Shown piece after piece: positions 25,933 to 35,255 of a stretch of DNA of 64,000 nt. The stretch spans positions 1 to 64,000 of the forward strand of contig NZ_JAAMQM010000027.1 of the NCBI RefSeq assembly GCF_013523055.1, read 5' to 3'. The notes beneath the pieces are model-generated. The model was not told where the DNA came from. It saw nothing but the letters and a program-made list of their open reading frames with translations, and searched no databases. Source of the DNA: Pseudomonas capeferrum. GTDB taxonomy: Bacteria; Pseudomonadota; Gammaproteobacteria; Pseudomonadales; Pseudomonadaceae. The position numbers were made by a program, and so were the translations under genes. Positions within the stretch are counted from its first letter, which is position 1; each line of letters starts with the position of its first letter.

Positions 25933-26370
25933 TCATATTTGTAACATGAATGTTACAGGGCCATCATTGATCAGGTGCACTTGCATATCGGCACCGAACC
26001 GGCCACTGGCAACGGCGGGATGCGATGCCTTGGCGCGCGCCAGCAAGTAGTCGAAAAGTTCCGCGCCCAGTGCCGGTGGCGCAGCGGTCGAGAAGCTCGG
26101 GCGCATGCCGCTGCGGGTATCGGCCGCGAGGGTGAACTGGGACACCAGCAGCAGGCCTCCGCCAACGTCCTTGAGCGACAGGTTCATCTTGCCGTCGGCA
26201 TCGCCGAACACCCGATAGTTGAGCAGCCTGTGGAGCAGCTTGTCGGCATGCTCCCGAGTGTCGCCGGGCTCTACCGCTACCAGGACCAGCAGGCCATGGT
26301 CGATTGCGCCGACGACCTCTCCTTGCACTTCGACCCGCGCGGCACGCACTCGCTGAAGCAACCCCTTCAT
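25933..26370 (-). CDS. dtd: D-aminoacyl-tRNA deacylase
   Basis: Proofreading enzyme that removes D-amino acids and glycine from mischarged tRNA. The protein is 145 residues, with the two signature motifs of the active site: LLVSQFTLAADT and LINDGPVTFML (the Gly-Pro motif). The start overlaps the end of pip by 4 bases, so it is translated after pip in one message. A 262-base gap, with no recognised feature, separates it from opgG upstream of opgG's start. Confidence 0.97.
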   Translation of the reverse strand: MKGLLQRVRAARVEVQGEVVGAIDHGLLVLVAVEPGDTREHADKLLHRLLNYRVFGDADGKMNLSLKDVGGGLLLVSQFTLAADTRSGMRPSFSTAAPPALGAELFDYLLARAKASHPAVASGRFGADMQVHLINDGPVTFMLQI

Positions 26371-27338
26371 GCTTCATCCATCGGCAGGTCGAGCAGACGG
26401 CGAGCCATCTGCTCGGCGGCGCGCACCAGGGCATCGGTGATGCCCGGTTCGGAGGCCGCATGCCCGGCATCACGGATCACCTTCAGTTCGCTGTTCGGCC
26501 AGGCCTGATGCAGCTCCCAGGCATTGTCCAACGGGCAGATCACGTCATAGCGCCCGTGCACGATGACAGCGGGCAAGTGAGCGATCTTCGGCATGTCGCG
26601 GATCAGCTGGTTTGGTTCGAGGAAGGCGTTGTTCATGAAGTAATGGCATTCGATACGCGCGATCGACAAGGCGCGTTGCGGCTCGGAAAAACGATCGACG
26701 ACCAGCGGATTGGGACGCAAGGTCGCCGTGCGCCCTTCCCAGGTGGACCAGGCCTTGGCTGCGTGCATCTGGGCGATCTGATCATTGCCGGTCAGACGCT
26801 TGTGGAATGCCTTGACCAGGTCCCCGCGCTCATCCTGGGGAATCGGCGCGATGTAGTCCTGCCAGTAATCGGGGAACAGGCGGCTGGCGCCCTCCTGATA
26901 GAACCAGTGGATCTCCTGGGGACGGCACAGGAAGATGCCGCGAAGGATCAGCCCATGGACGCGCTCGGGATAGGTCTGGGCATAGGCCAGGGCCAGTGTC
27001 GAACCCCAGGAGCCGCCAAACAGTACCCATTTGTCGACCCCTAGATGCTTGCGGATGCGCTCCATGTCTTCGACCTGGTGCCAGGTAGTGTTGTTTTCCA
27101 GGCTGGCATGCGGCGTCGAGCGACCACAGCCACGCTGGTCGAAGGTGATGATGCGGTACAGGTTGGGGTCGAAGTAGCAGCGGCTCTGGGCATCGCATCC
27201 CGCCCCCGGCCCACCATGGATGAACACCACCGGCAAACCTTCCGGAGAGCCACTTTCGTCGACATACAGTACATGGGGCGCTTCCACGGCCAGATCGTGC
27301 CGCGCGTAGGGTTTGATCTGCGGGTACAAGGTCTGCAT
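26367..27338 (-). CDS. pip: Proline iminopeptidase
   Basis: Cytoplasmic α/β-hydrolase of peptidase family S33 that cleaves N-terminal proline from peptides. The protein is 323 residues. The oxyanion motif HGGPGAG (near residue 41), the nucleophile GGSWGSTLALAY (Ser near residue 110), and the Asp and His motifs near the C terminus (HGRYDVICP, DAGHAASEPG) form a complete catalytic set. It precedes dtd in a two-gene unit. Confidence 0.97.
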   Translation of the reverse strand: MQTLYPQIKPYARHDLAVEAPHVLYVDESGSPEGLPVVFIHGGPGAGCDAQSRCYFDPNLYRIITFDQRGCGRSTPHASLENNTTWHQVEDMERIRKHLGVDKWVLFGGSWGSTLALAYAQTYPERVHGLILRGIFLCRPQEIHWFYQEGASRLFPDYWQDYIAPIPQDERGDLVKAFHKRLTGNDQIAQMHAAKAWSTWEGRTATLRPNPLVVDRFSEPQRALSIARIECHYFMNNAFLEPNQLIRDMPKIAHLPAVIVHGRYDVICPLDNAWELHQAWPNSELKVIRDAGHAASEPGITDALVRAAEQMARRLLDLPMDEA

Positions 27339-27454
27339 TACGCACTCCGTGTGAGGATTTGTTCAGCCGTTGGGCATCATAAACCTGAATCGCGCTCAGA
27401 GCATGCCCCTGTGTAGCGCTTCGCAGCGCCCATGATGGCACGTCCGGCCTGAGG

Positions 27455-28258
27455 TCAGGAGCGATAGCGCTTCTCGCCCCAGGCAAGTGCCGTCTTCAGC
27501 AACGCCTCCAGAACTGCCTGCGTCGGCCGCGCAAGGTCCTCGCGGTAGGTGAACGGCTGTACTTCGTCCATGTAGGTGCTCTGCGCCAGCTCCAACTGCA
27601 CCGCATGAACATGCTTGTCCGGGTCACCGTAATGCCGCGTAATATGGCCGCCCTTGAAGCGGCCGTTCAGAACATGACTGTAGCCCTTGGCCTCGCCACA
27701 TACAGCCTGCAGACAACGCGCCAGGGCCGGGTCGCAGCTGGCACCGTTGAACGTGCCTAGGTTGAAGTCCGGCAGCTTGCCGTCGAACAAACGCGCGACC
27801 TGCGAGCGGATCGAGTGGGCGTCCCACAGCAGGGCGTAGCCGAACATGGCGCGCAGCCGCGCCAATTCGACATGGATCCCATGGTGGTAGGGCCGCCAGA
27901 TCCGCTCCAGATAAGATGCTCGCTCTTCGGCAGAGGGCTCCTTCCCCGGCTCGAACAACGCCCCACCGTCGAACAGCGTGGCCGGATAGAGTCCCGTGGT
28001 CGCGCCTGCATACAGCGGCGTGTCGTCTTCTGGTCGATTCAGGTCGATAACGAATCGCGAATACTCTCCTGTCACCATGCTGGCGCCCAATTGACGGGCG
28101 AAGTGGTACAGGCGCGGAATATGCCAATCGGTATCGGGCAGGCCTCGCGCCGGCTGCACCAGGTGATCCCTGACGGCCGGGGTCAACCGCAATCCGGCAT
28201 GGGGCATGCTGATCAGCAGCGGAAGCCGACCTTGATGAAAGCGCAGTACCTTGTCCAT
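27455..28258 (-). CDS. hutG: N-formylglutamate deformylase
   Basis: Last step of the five-step histidine pathway: hydrolyses N-formylglutamate to glutamate and formate. The protein is 267 residues of the N-formylglutamate amidohydrolase family, beginning with the active-site region LLISMPHAGLRL and having ALLWDAHSIRS and NGRFKGGHITRHYG. It works after HutF, which lies at the far end of the cluster. hutI stops 9 bases upstream, so hutIG are co-transcribed. Confidence 0.96.
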   Translation of the reverse strand: MDKVLRFHQGRLPLLISMPHAGLRLTPAVRDHLVQPARGLPDTDWHIPRLYHFARQLGASMVTGEYSRFVIDLNRPEDDTPLYAGATTGLYPATLFDGGALFEPGKEPSAEERASYLERIWRPYHHGIHVELARLRAMFGYALLWDAHSIRSQVARLFDGKLPDFNLGTFNGASCDPALARCLQAVCGEAKGYSHVLNGRFKGGHITRHYGDPDKHVHAVQLELAQSTYMDEVQPFTYREDLARPTQAVLEALLKTALAWGEKRYRS

Positions 28259-28267
28259 GACGCTCTC

Positions 28268-29473
28268 TCAGTAGGAAATTTCCTGGCCGCGGCGAACTAC
28301 CCGCTTGTTCAGGTCGCCGCCGAGCCAATAGGCAAGGTCTGCCGGCCGCTCGATCTGCCACGCAACGAAGTCGGCCACCTTGCCTTCTTCCAGGGAACCG
28401 TGGCTGTGGCCCAGGCCCAACGCCGTGGCGGCATGCAAGGTGACGCCGGCCAGGGCTTGCTCCGGGGTCATGTGGAACAGGGTGCAGCCCATGTTCAACA
28501 TCAGCCTCAGCGACAGCACCGGCGAGGTGCCGGGATTGAGGTCGCTGGCCAGGGCGATCTTCACGCCATGCTTGCGCAGCGCTTCCATGGGTGGGCGTCG
28601 GGTCTCGCGCAGGCAGTGGAAAGCGCCAGGTAGCAGCACTGCCACGGTACCCGCCGCCGCCATGGCGATGGCGTCCTGCTCGGTCATGAACTCCAGGTGA
28701 TCGGCCGAGAGCCCCCGGTAGCGCGCCGCCAGGCCGGCGCCGCCCTGGGACGACAACTGCTCGGCATGCAACTTGACCGGCAGACCCAGCTCGCGAGCCT
28801 TGATGAATACCCGCTCTACCTGGACCGGCGAGAACGCCAGGTGCTCGCAGAAGGCGTCCACTGCATCCACCAGGCCTTCCTCGGCGAGGGTTGGGAGCAT
28901 CTGCTCGCAGAGATAGCCGATATAGTCGTCGGCACGTCCGCTGAACTCCGGTGGCAGCGCGTGAGCCGCCAGGCAGGTACTGCGCACGGTCAGCGGCAAG
29001 GCCTCGCCCAGGCGACGGATGACCTTGAGCATCTTGCGCTCGTTGGCCAGATCCAGGCCATAGCCGGACTTGATCTCCAGCATGGTCACGCCATCGCGCA
29101 TCAGGGCCTGGACGCGCGGCAAGGCGCTGGCGAACAGTTCATCCTCGCTGGCCGCTCGCGTCGCTCGAACCGTACTGGCAATCCCACCGCCCTGGGCCGC
29201 GATCTGCGCATAGCTGGCCCCTTGCAGACGCTGTTCGAACTCATCGCTGCGATTGCCGCCAAATACCGCGTGGGTGTGGCAGTCGATAAGCCCTGGAGTA
29301 ACCCACGCACCGCCAAGGTCGACGGTGCGATCAGCCGGCGTCATCGGCAATGCTCGGTGTGGGCCGATCCATTCGATCAGCCCACCGCGGGTGACGATGG
29401 CGGCCTCTTCTATGATCGAGTAGGCGCCTTGCGCCATGCTTGCCACATGGCAGTGCAGCCAAAGGGTCCTCAT
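28268..29473 (-). CDS. hutI: Imidazolonepropionase
   Basis: Third step of histidine degradation: opens the imidazolone ring to formiminoglutamate. The protein is 401 residues, a zinc-dependent amidohydrolase with LIDCHTHAVFGGNRS (metal His pair near residue 75), KLHAEQLSSQGG and ALASDLNPGTSP. The start at 29473 (MRTLWLHCHVAS) is preferred over a longer frame to 29548 with no family features. A hairpin (29504-29545) lies between hutH and hutI. Confidence 0.97.
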   Translation of the reverse strand: MRTLWLHCHVASMAQGAYSIIEEAAIVTRGGLIEWIGPHRALPMTPADRTVDLGGAWVTPGLIDCHTHAVFGGNRSDEFEQRLQGASYAQIAAQGGGIASTVRATRAASEDELFASALPRVQALMRDGVTMLEIKSGYGLDLANERKMLKVIRRLGEALPLTVRSTCLAAHALPPEFSGRADDYIGYLCEQMLPTLAEEGLVDAVDAFCEHLAFSPVQVERVFIKARELGLPVKLHAEQLSSQGGAGLAARYRGLSADHLEFMTEQDAIAMAAAGTVAVLLPGAFHCLRETRRPPMEALRKHGVKIALASDLNPGTSPVLSLRLMLNMGCTLFHMTPEQALAGVTLHAATALGLGHSHGSLEEGKVADFVAWQIERPADLAYWLGGDLNKRVVRRGQEISY

Positions 29474-29503
29474 GAGCGGTCTCCCTATCCAGCGGTGAAG
29501 TTT

Positions 29504-29545
29504 GGCCTGCTCGCGAGCCGACTTGTCCTGACCAACGAGCAGGCC
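29504..29545 (-). repeat. Hairpin in the hutH-hutI gap
   Basis: Bases 29504-29513 pair exactly with 29536-29545, with a loop of 22 bases, in the 82-base gap between hutH and hutI. No T-tract follows. It could attenuate or stabilise the message, or be a scar where other species carry a transporter gene. Confidence 0.55.
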
Positions 29546-29555
29546 CACATAGCAG

Positions 29556-31088
29556 TTACAGACTAGGCAGGATTCCGGACGGTAGCAGCCGCGTCAGGCA
29601 GCCCTGAGCCAGGAGTCGCACGGCGGCCTCGATGTCCGGGGCGAAGAAACGATCCTTGTCATAGTGCGGCACTTCCTGGCGCAATGCCTGGCGGGCCTCT
29701 TCCAGCTTGATCGAGGTCTTCAGGCCCTCGCGCAGGTCCAGCCCCTGGCAGGCGCCCAGCCACTCGATCGCGAGAATGCCGCGGCTATTCTCGGCCATCT
29801 CCCACAAGCGCTTGCCAGCGGCAGGCGCCATCGACACATGATCTTCCTGGTTGGCCGAGGTCGGCAGGCTATCGACGCTATGGGGATGGGACAGGGCCTT
29901 GTTCTCGCTGGCCAGGGCGGCAGCCGTGACCTGGGCGATCATGAAGCCGGAGTTGACCCCACCGTTCTCCACCAGAAAAGGCGGCAGTTGGGACATGTGC
30001 TTGTCCATCATCAGCGAAATTCGTCGCTCGCTCAGGGCGCCGATTTCCGCGAGAGCCAGCGCCATGTCGTCGGCGACCATGGCCACCGGCTCCGCGTGGA
30101 AATTGCCGCCCGAGACCACGTCGCCTTGCTCGGCGAACACCAGCGGGTTGTCCGAGACCGCGTTGGCCTCGACCGCCAGCACATCGGCGGCGTGGCGCAG
30201 CTGGGTCAGGCAGGCGCCCATGACCTGGGGCTGGCAGCGCAGGGAATAAGGGTCTTGTACCTTGCCGCAATGTTCGTGGGAGGCGGAGATCTCGCTGGCG
30301 TCTCCCAGCAGGTCGCGGTAGCAGGCGGCCGCGTCGATCTGGCCCTGCTGGCCGCGCGCGGCGTGGATACGCGCATCGAAAGGCGAGCGCGAACCGAGTA
30401 CCGCTTCGACGGTGAGCCCGCCACACACCAAGGCGCTGGCAAAGAGATCTTCGCCCTCGAACAGGCCACGCAAGGCATAAGCCGTGGAGGCCTGGGTCCC
30501 ATTGAGCAGGGCTAGGCCTTCCTTGGCGGCGAGCGTCAGTGGCTCCAGGCCCGCGACCGCCAGCGCCTCCGTGGCCGACAGCCATTGGCCCTGATGCCGA
30601 GCCCGGGACTCGCCGAGCAGCAGCAGCGACATGTGCGCCAGCGGTGCCAGGTCGCCGGACGCACCGACCGAGCCCTTCAGCGGTATATGCGGGTAGACCT
30701 CGGCGTTGACCAGCGCGATCAGGGCATCGATTACCTTGCGGCGGATACCGGAGAAGCCGCGGCTGAGGCTGTTGATCTTGAGCACCATGATCAGCCGCAC
30801 CATGGCGTCGTCCAACGGTGCCCCTATCCCGGCGGCATGGGAAAGCACCAGCGAGCGCTGCAGGTTTTCCAAGTCTTGGCGGGCGATACGCGTGGAGGCC
30901 AGCAGCCCGAAGCCGGTATTGATGCCGTAGGCGGTAAGATTTTGCGCGAGGATATGCTCGACGCAGGCGACGCTGTCTTCGATCTGCCGATCGGCGCTGG
31001 CATCGAGCCGCAGCCGCACAGGGGATCGGTGGATAGCGCGTAACTGGGCCAGGGTCAGGGTGCCAGGCTTGAGGATCAGTTCGCTCAC
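29556..31088 (-). CDS. hutH: Histidine ammonia-lyase
   Basis: First step of histidine degradation: deaminates histidine to urocanate. The protein is 510 residues. The Ala-Ser-Gly triad at residues 143-145 (GSVGASGDLAPLAHM) cyclises to the MIO cofactor. Also visible are YGINTGFGLL and the conserved NQEDHVSMAP stretch. It is the only hutH in the window. hutU lies 70 bases upstream and hutI downstream. Confidence 0.98.
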   Translation of the reverse strand: MSELILKPGTLTLAQLRAIHRSPVRLRLDASADRQIEDSVACVEHILAQNLTAYGINTGFGLLASTRIARQDLENLQRSLVLSHAAGIGAPLDDAMVRLIMVLKINSLSRGFSGIRRKVIDALIALVNAEVYPHIPLKGSVGASGDLAPLAHMSLLLLGESRARHQGQWLSATEALAVAGLEPLTLAAKEGLALLNGTQASTAYALRGLFEGEDLFASALVCGGLTVEAVLGSRSPFDARIHAARGQQGQIDAAACYRDLLGDASEISASHEHCGKVQDPYSLRCQPQVMGACLTQLRHAADVLAVEANAVSDNPLVFAEQGDVVSGGNFHAEPVAMVADDMALALAEIGALSERRISLMMDKHMSQLPPFLVENGGVNSGFMIAQVTAAALASENKALSHPHSVDSLPTSANQEDHVSMAPAAGKRLWEMAENSRGILAIEWLGACQGLDLREGLKTSIKLEEARQALRQEVPHYDKDRFFAPDIEAAVRLLAQGCLTRLLPSGILPSL

Positions 31089-31158
31089 GTTGCTACTCCA
31101 ATACGGGTGGAAGCCGGTCGGTTCCTGATGGGGTCGACCATCGTTCGCTGCAGGGCGG

Positions 31159-32832
31159 TCAGCCGCTGATCATCGGCAAGTCGAGCCCCTGCTCGCGGGC
31201 GCAGTCGATGGCAATCGGGTAACCGGCATCGGCATGGCGCATGACCCCGGTGCCTGGATCGTTGGCCAAGACCCGGGCGATACGCTCGGCGGCGGCGTCG
31301 GTGCCGTCACAGACGATGACCATGCCCGAATGCTGGGAGAAGCCCATGCCGACCCCGCCGCCATGGTGCAGCGATACCCAAGTCGCGCCACTGGCGGTGT
31401 TGAGCAAGGCGTTGAGCAAGGGCCAATCGGACACGGCGTCGGAGCCGTCGCGCATGGCTTCCGTCTCACGGTTGGGGCTGGACACGGAGCCGGAGTCGAG
31501 ATGATCGCGGCCGATGACGATCGGTGCCGACAGCTCGCCGCTGCGCACCATTTCGTTGAAAGCCAGCCCGAGCCTGGCGCGCTGTCCCAGGCCGACCCAA
31601 CAAATGCGGGCCGGCAGGCCTTGGAAGCTGATGCGTTCGCGGGCCATGTCCAGCCAGTGATGCAGGTGGGCGTCATCGGGGATCAGTGCCTTGACCTTGG
31701 CATCGGTCTTGTAGATGTCCCGCGGATCGCCCGATAGCGCTACCCAACGGAAAGGCCCGATCCCACGACAGAACAACGGGCGGATATAGGCCGGGACGAA
31801 ACCGGGAAAGTCGAAGGCGTTGGTGACACCCTCCTCCAGAGCCATCTGGCGGATGTTGTTGCCGTAGTCGAAGGTCGGAATGCCCTGGCGCTGGAAGTCC
31901 AGCATGGCGTTGACATGCACGGCCATGGATTGCCTGGCCGCCTTGACCACCGCGCCAGGTTCGCTCTGCGCGCGATCGCGATAGTGCTCCCAAGTCCAGC
32001 CGGCCGGCAGGTAGCCATTGAGAGGATCGTGAGCGCTGGTCTGGTCGGTGACCATATCCGGACGTACCCCGCGCCTGACCAGCTCTGGCAGGATCTCGGC
32101 GGCATTGCCGAGCAAGGCGATGGAAATGGCCTTGCCTGCGCCGGTGTAGCGGGCGATGCGCGACAGGGCGTCATCCAGGTCTTGCGCCTGCTCGTCTACA
32201 TAGCGGGTGTTGAGACGCAGATCGATGCGGCTCTGCTGGCATTCGATGTTCAGCGAACAGGCACCGGCCAGGGTCGCGGCCAGTGGCTGGGCGCCGCCCA
32301 TGCCGCCGAGCCCGGCGGTCAGGACCCATCTGCCCGTGAGATCGCCGTTGTAATGCTGGCGGCCGGCCTCGACGAACGTCTCGTAGGTACCCTGGACGAT
32401 GCCCTGGCTGCCGATATAGATCCAACTGCCGGCGGTCATCTGCCCGTACATGGCCAGGCCCTTGGCATCCAGCTCGTTGAAGTGCTGCCAATTGGCCCAA
32501 TGCGGCACCAGGTTGGAGTTGGCGATCAGCACGCGAGGCGCGTTGGCGTGGGTCTTGAAGACCCCGACCGGTTTGCCCGACTGTACCAGCAGGGTTTCAT
32601 CGTCCTCGAGGCGGGTCAGGGTCTCGACGATCTTGTCGTAGCAGGCCCAGTTGCGCGCGGCTCGGCCGATACCGCCGTAGACCACCAGCTCCCTGGGGTT
32701 CTCGGCGACCTGCGGATCGAGGTTGTTCATCAGCATGCGCAGCGGCGCTTCGGTCAGCCAGCTCTTGGCGGTCAGGGCATTGCCCCGGGGCGCACGAATT
32801 TCGACGTCACGGTATTTATTATTGTCAGTCAC
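31159..32832 (-). CDS. hutU: Urocanate hydratase
   Basis: Second step of histidine degradation: converts urocanate to imidazolone propionate with tightly bound NAD+. The protein is 557 residues, the usual length. The NAD-binding core (TAGLGGMGGAQPL) and the segment YIRPLFCRGIGPFRW are conserved. The start is GTG at 32832 (TDNNKYRDVEI follows), with AAGGGG 8 bases upstream; a longer frame to 32997 crosses the HutC operator and is rejected. It is the first gene of the hutUHIG unit. Confidence 0.97.
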   Translation of the reverse strand: MTDNNKYRDVEIRAPRGNALTAKSWLTEAPLRMLMNNLDPQVAENPRELVVYGGIGRAARNWACYDKIVETLTRLEDDETLLVQSGKPVGVFKTHANAPRVLIANSNLVPHWANWQHFNELDAKGLAMYGQMTAGSWIYIGSQGIVQGTYETFVEAGRQHYNGDLTGRWVLTAGLGGMGGAQPLAATLAGACSLNIECQQSRIDLRLNTRYVDEQAQDLDDALSRIARYTGAGKAISIALLGNAAEILPELVRRGVRPDMVTDQTSAHDPLNGYLPAGWTWEHYRDRAQSEPGAVVKAARQSMAVHVNAMLDFQRQGIPTFDYGNNIRQMALEEGVTNAFDFPGFVPAYIRPLFCRGIGPFRWVALSGDPRDIYKTDAKVKALIPDDAHLHHWLDMARERISFQGLPARICWVGLGQRARLGLAFNEMVRSGELSAPIVIGRDHLDSGSVSSPNRETEAMRDGSDAVSDWPLLNALLNTASGATWVSLHHGGGVGMGFSQHSGMVIVCDGTDAAAERIARVLANDPGTGVMRHADAGYPIAIDCAREQGLDLPMISG

Positions 32833-32880
32833 GGTGAAAACCCCTTGCGGTCGGTCCGACGGCGGGTGAATCGTGGCGAC

Positions 32881-32913
32881 TATACAAGCACACCCCTGCT
32901 TGTATGTACAAGC
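32881..32913. promoter_or_regulatory. HutC operator upstream of hutU
   Basis: A dyad GCTTGTA-TG-TACAAGC at 32898-32913 (7-bp arms, perfect) plus a half-site TATACAAGCA at 32881-32890. The TGTA-N2-TACA core is the known Pseudomonas HutC motif. It lies about 50-80 bases before the hutU start, where HutC would repress hutUHIG until urocanate is present. Confidence 0.8.
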
Positions 32914-32974
32914 ATAGGCAATTCGATCGGAGGGAGTTGCCTGGTCGCATCCAGCACACGAGCGCGCTGCGGGC

Positions 32975-33721
32975 TTACTTGCTGAAGCGTCCCTCAAGGC
33001 GATGGCGAGAACCGGGATGAATGAGCCGCGCCGAGGTCACCGGCGAGCGTCCGGACCAGGTTCTTCGACGGATGAGCAGGCAGGGTTCGCCGCGCTCTAT
33101 CTGCAACAGGCGGCATTCCTCCGGATCGGCGAGGATGGCTTCGACGACATGTTCGCCTTCCGTCAGCGGAGCCACTTGCGAGAGGTACGCATAGGGCGTC
33201 TGCAGGGTGAAATCCTGCTGGAGATAGTCAGGGGCGATCAAAGCGTTGACGTAGCGATCCTCGATCTGCACCGGTACCGCGTTTTCGAAATGCACGATCA
33301 AGGAATGATAGACCCGCTGGCCTTCACGCAGGTCCAGAGCCAGCGCACGCTCGGCGCCCGCCGCTTCGGCGGCCAGGGCGATGACCTGGCAGCTGTGCCG
33401 ATGGCCGCGCGCGGCGATTTCGTCCGCGATGTTGTTGACCTCGAACAATGCGGAGCGGGACTTGGGCTCGGCCACGAAAGTGCCCACTCCCTGCATGCGT
33501 ACCAGCAAGCCGTCGGCCGTCAGTTCGCGCAGCGCGCGATTGATGGTCATGCGGCTGAAGCCGAGCTGGCTGACCAGCTCGCTCTCGGACGGCACGCGAT
33601 GATGGGGCGGCCAGCTACCCTTCTCGATCTGCCGGATGATCATCTGCTTGACCTGGGCGTAGAACGGCGCAGGCCCTTGGCCGATCCGGGTAGCCAGCGG
33701 GGAAACGGGAGGTGTCGGCAC
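32975..33721 (-). CDS. hutC: GntR-family histidine utilisation repressor
   Basis: Urocanate-responsive repressor, 248 residues. The N-terminal winged helix-turn-helix (VPSESELVSQLGFSRMTINRALRELTADGLL, residues about 43-72) is of the GntR/HutC type; the UTRA effector domain occupies about residues 95-240. Start MPTPPVSPLATRIGQ. It is transcribed on the minus strand just before hutU and shares the intergenic region with the divergent hutF, where a palindromic operator allows autoregulation. Confidence 0.96.
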   Translation of the reverse strand: MPTPPVSPLATRIGQGPAPFYAQVKQMIIRQIEKGSWPPHHRVPSESELVSQLGFSRMTINRALRELTADGLLVRMQGVGTFVAEPKSRSALFEVNNIADEIAARGHRHSCQVIALAAEAAGAERALALDLREGQRVYHSLIVHFENAVPVQIEDRYVNALIAPDYLQQDFTLQTPYAYLSQVAPLTEGEHVVEAILADPEECRLLQIERGEPCLLIRRRTWSGRSPVTSARLIHPGSRHRLEGRFSK

Positions 33722-33793
33722 GGCGCTGCATCCTTTGGACGATGGGAGGTGGTCGCAAACTGGAGTTTACCCAAGGGGCAAAATAATCGTATA

Positions 33794-33803
33794 TGTATAT
33801 ACA
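33794..33803. promoter_or_regulatory. HutC operator between hutC and hutF
   Basis: Perfect 10-bp palindrome TGTATATACA, in AT-rich surroundings, within the 106-base gap between the divergent hutC and hutF. It has the same TGTA-N2-TACA core as the hutU-side operator, so HutC probably controls hutF and itself here. Confidence 0.8.
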
Positions 33804-33827
33804 ACTCATCGGCACAGGATTTCCTCC

Positions 33828-35192
33828 ATGCCCGCCTTCTTTGCCGAACGCGCCTTGTTGCCCGGCGGATGGTCCAGCAACGTTCGCCTCGAAGTCTCTG
33901 TCGACGGCCGCATTGCCAGTGTCGAAACCGAGGCATCGGCGGATGATGCCCAACGCCTGGACGGCCCCCTGTTGCCAGGCATGCCCAACGTGCATTCGCA
34001 TGCCTTTCAGCGGGTCATGGCGGGTCTTGCCGAAGTGGCGGGCGATCCGAACGACAGTTTCTGGAGCTGGCGCGAGCTGATGTACCGGCTGGTCGCCAGG
34101 ATCACGCCGGATCAACTCCAGATCATTGCCCATCAGCTATACATCGAGATGCTCAAGTCAGGCTACACCTCGGTGGCCGAATTCCACTATGTGCACCATG
34201 ACCCCTCGGGGTGCGCCTACGCCGATCCGGCAGAGCTGTCTCGTCGCATCAGCGCCGCGGCCGACACCAGCGGGATCGGCCTGACCTTGCTACCCGTGCT
34301 CTACAGTCATGGAGGCTTCGGCGGCCAGGCCCCGCACGCCGGGCAGAGCCGTTTCCTCAACAATACCGAGGCCTACCTGCGCCTGCGGGAACATCTCGCG
34401 CCCCTCGTGACTCAGACCCCAGCCCAGTGTCTGGGCTTGTGCTTCCACTCTCTGCGCGCCGTAACGCTCGAGCAGATCACGAGCGTGCTGACTGCCAGCG
34501 ACAAGACTTGTCCGGTACATATCCACATCGCCGAACAACAGAAGGAAGTCGACGATTGCCTGGCCTGGAGCGGGCGTCGCCCGCTGCAGTGGCTGTATGA
34601 AAACGTCGACGTCGACCCGCGCTGGTGCCTGGTGCATGCCACTCATGCGCAGCCCGACGAAGTCGGCGCCATGGCCCGCAGCGGCGCCGTGGCGGGACTG
34701 TGCCTGACGACAGAGGCAAACCTCGGTGACGGTGTGTTCCCGGCGGTCGATTACCTGGCGCAGGGTGGACGCCTGGGCATCGGCTCGGACAGCCATGTGT
34801 CGTTGAGCGTGGTCGAGGAACTGCGTTGGCTCGAATATGGCCAGCGCCTGCGCGATCAGCGACGCAACCGGCTGTATCGTCACGGACAGCCCGACATCGG
34901 GCAGACGCTGTATACCGCGGCAATGGCCGGGGGTGCACAAGCGTTGGGGCAGCCGGTCGGCGAACTGGCGGCGGGCAAGCGCGCCGATTGGGTGGTGCTC
35001 GATGGGCTCGATCCCTATCTCGCAGCCGCCAGCGCCAGCGATGTCATCAATCGTTGGTTGTTCGCCGGCAGTGACAGACAGGTGCGTGACGTCATGGTCA
35101 ACGGCAAATGGGTGATACGCCAAGGTAGCCATGCGCTCGAGGAACAAAGCGCGCGGGCCTTCGTCGGCGTACTGAGGGAGCTGTTGGACTGA
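33828..35192 (+). CDS. hutF: Formimidoylglutamate deiminase
   Basis: Converts N-formimino-glutamate to N-formylglutamate and ammonia, the substrate of HutG; together they define the five-step route. The protein is 454 residues, of the amidohydrolase superfamily, with MPNVHSHAFQRVMAGL near residue 50, HIHIAEQQKEV near 230 and IGSDSHVSLSVVEEL near 323. The start at 33828 has TCCTCC-type weak upstream sequence but matches the family N terminus. It is the only hut gene on the plus strand and follows the HutC operator. Confidence 0.97.
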   Translation: MPAFFAERALLPGGWSSNVRLEVSVDGRIASVETEASADDAQRLDGPLLPGMPNVHSHAFQRVMAGLAEVAGDPNDSFWSWRELMYRLVARITPDQLQIIAHQLYIEMLKSGYTSVAEFHYVHHDPSGCAYADPAELSRRISAAADTSGIGLTLLPVLYSHGGFGGQAPHAGQSRFLNNTEAYLRLREHLAPLVTQTPAQCLGLCFHSLRAVTLEQITSVLTASDKTCPVHIHIAEQQKEVDDCLAWSGRRPLQWLYENVDVDPRWCLVHATHAQPDEVGAMARSGAVAGLCLTTEANLGDGVFPAVDYLAQGGRLGIGSDSHVSLSVVEELRWLEYGQRLRDQRRNRLYRHGQPDIGQTLYTAAMAGGAQALGQPVGELAAGKRADWVVLDGLDPYLAAASASDVINRWLFAGSDRQVRDVMVNGKWVIRQGSHALEEQSARAFVGVLRELLD

Positions 35193-35255
35193 TGCGGCGT
35201 CGAGCCTGCCCGCAAGATTCAACACCCTGCAAGCGGCACGCCAGGCTCAAGCGCC

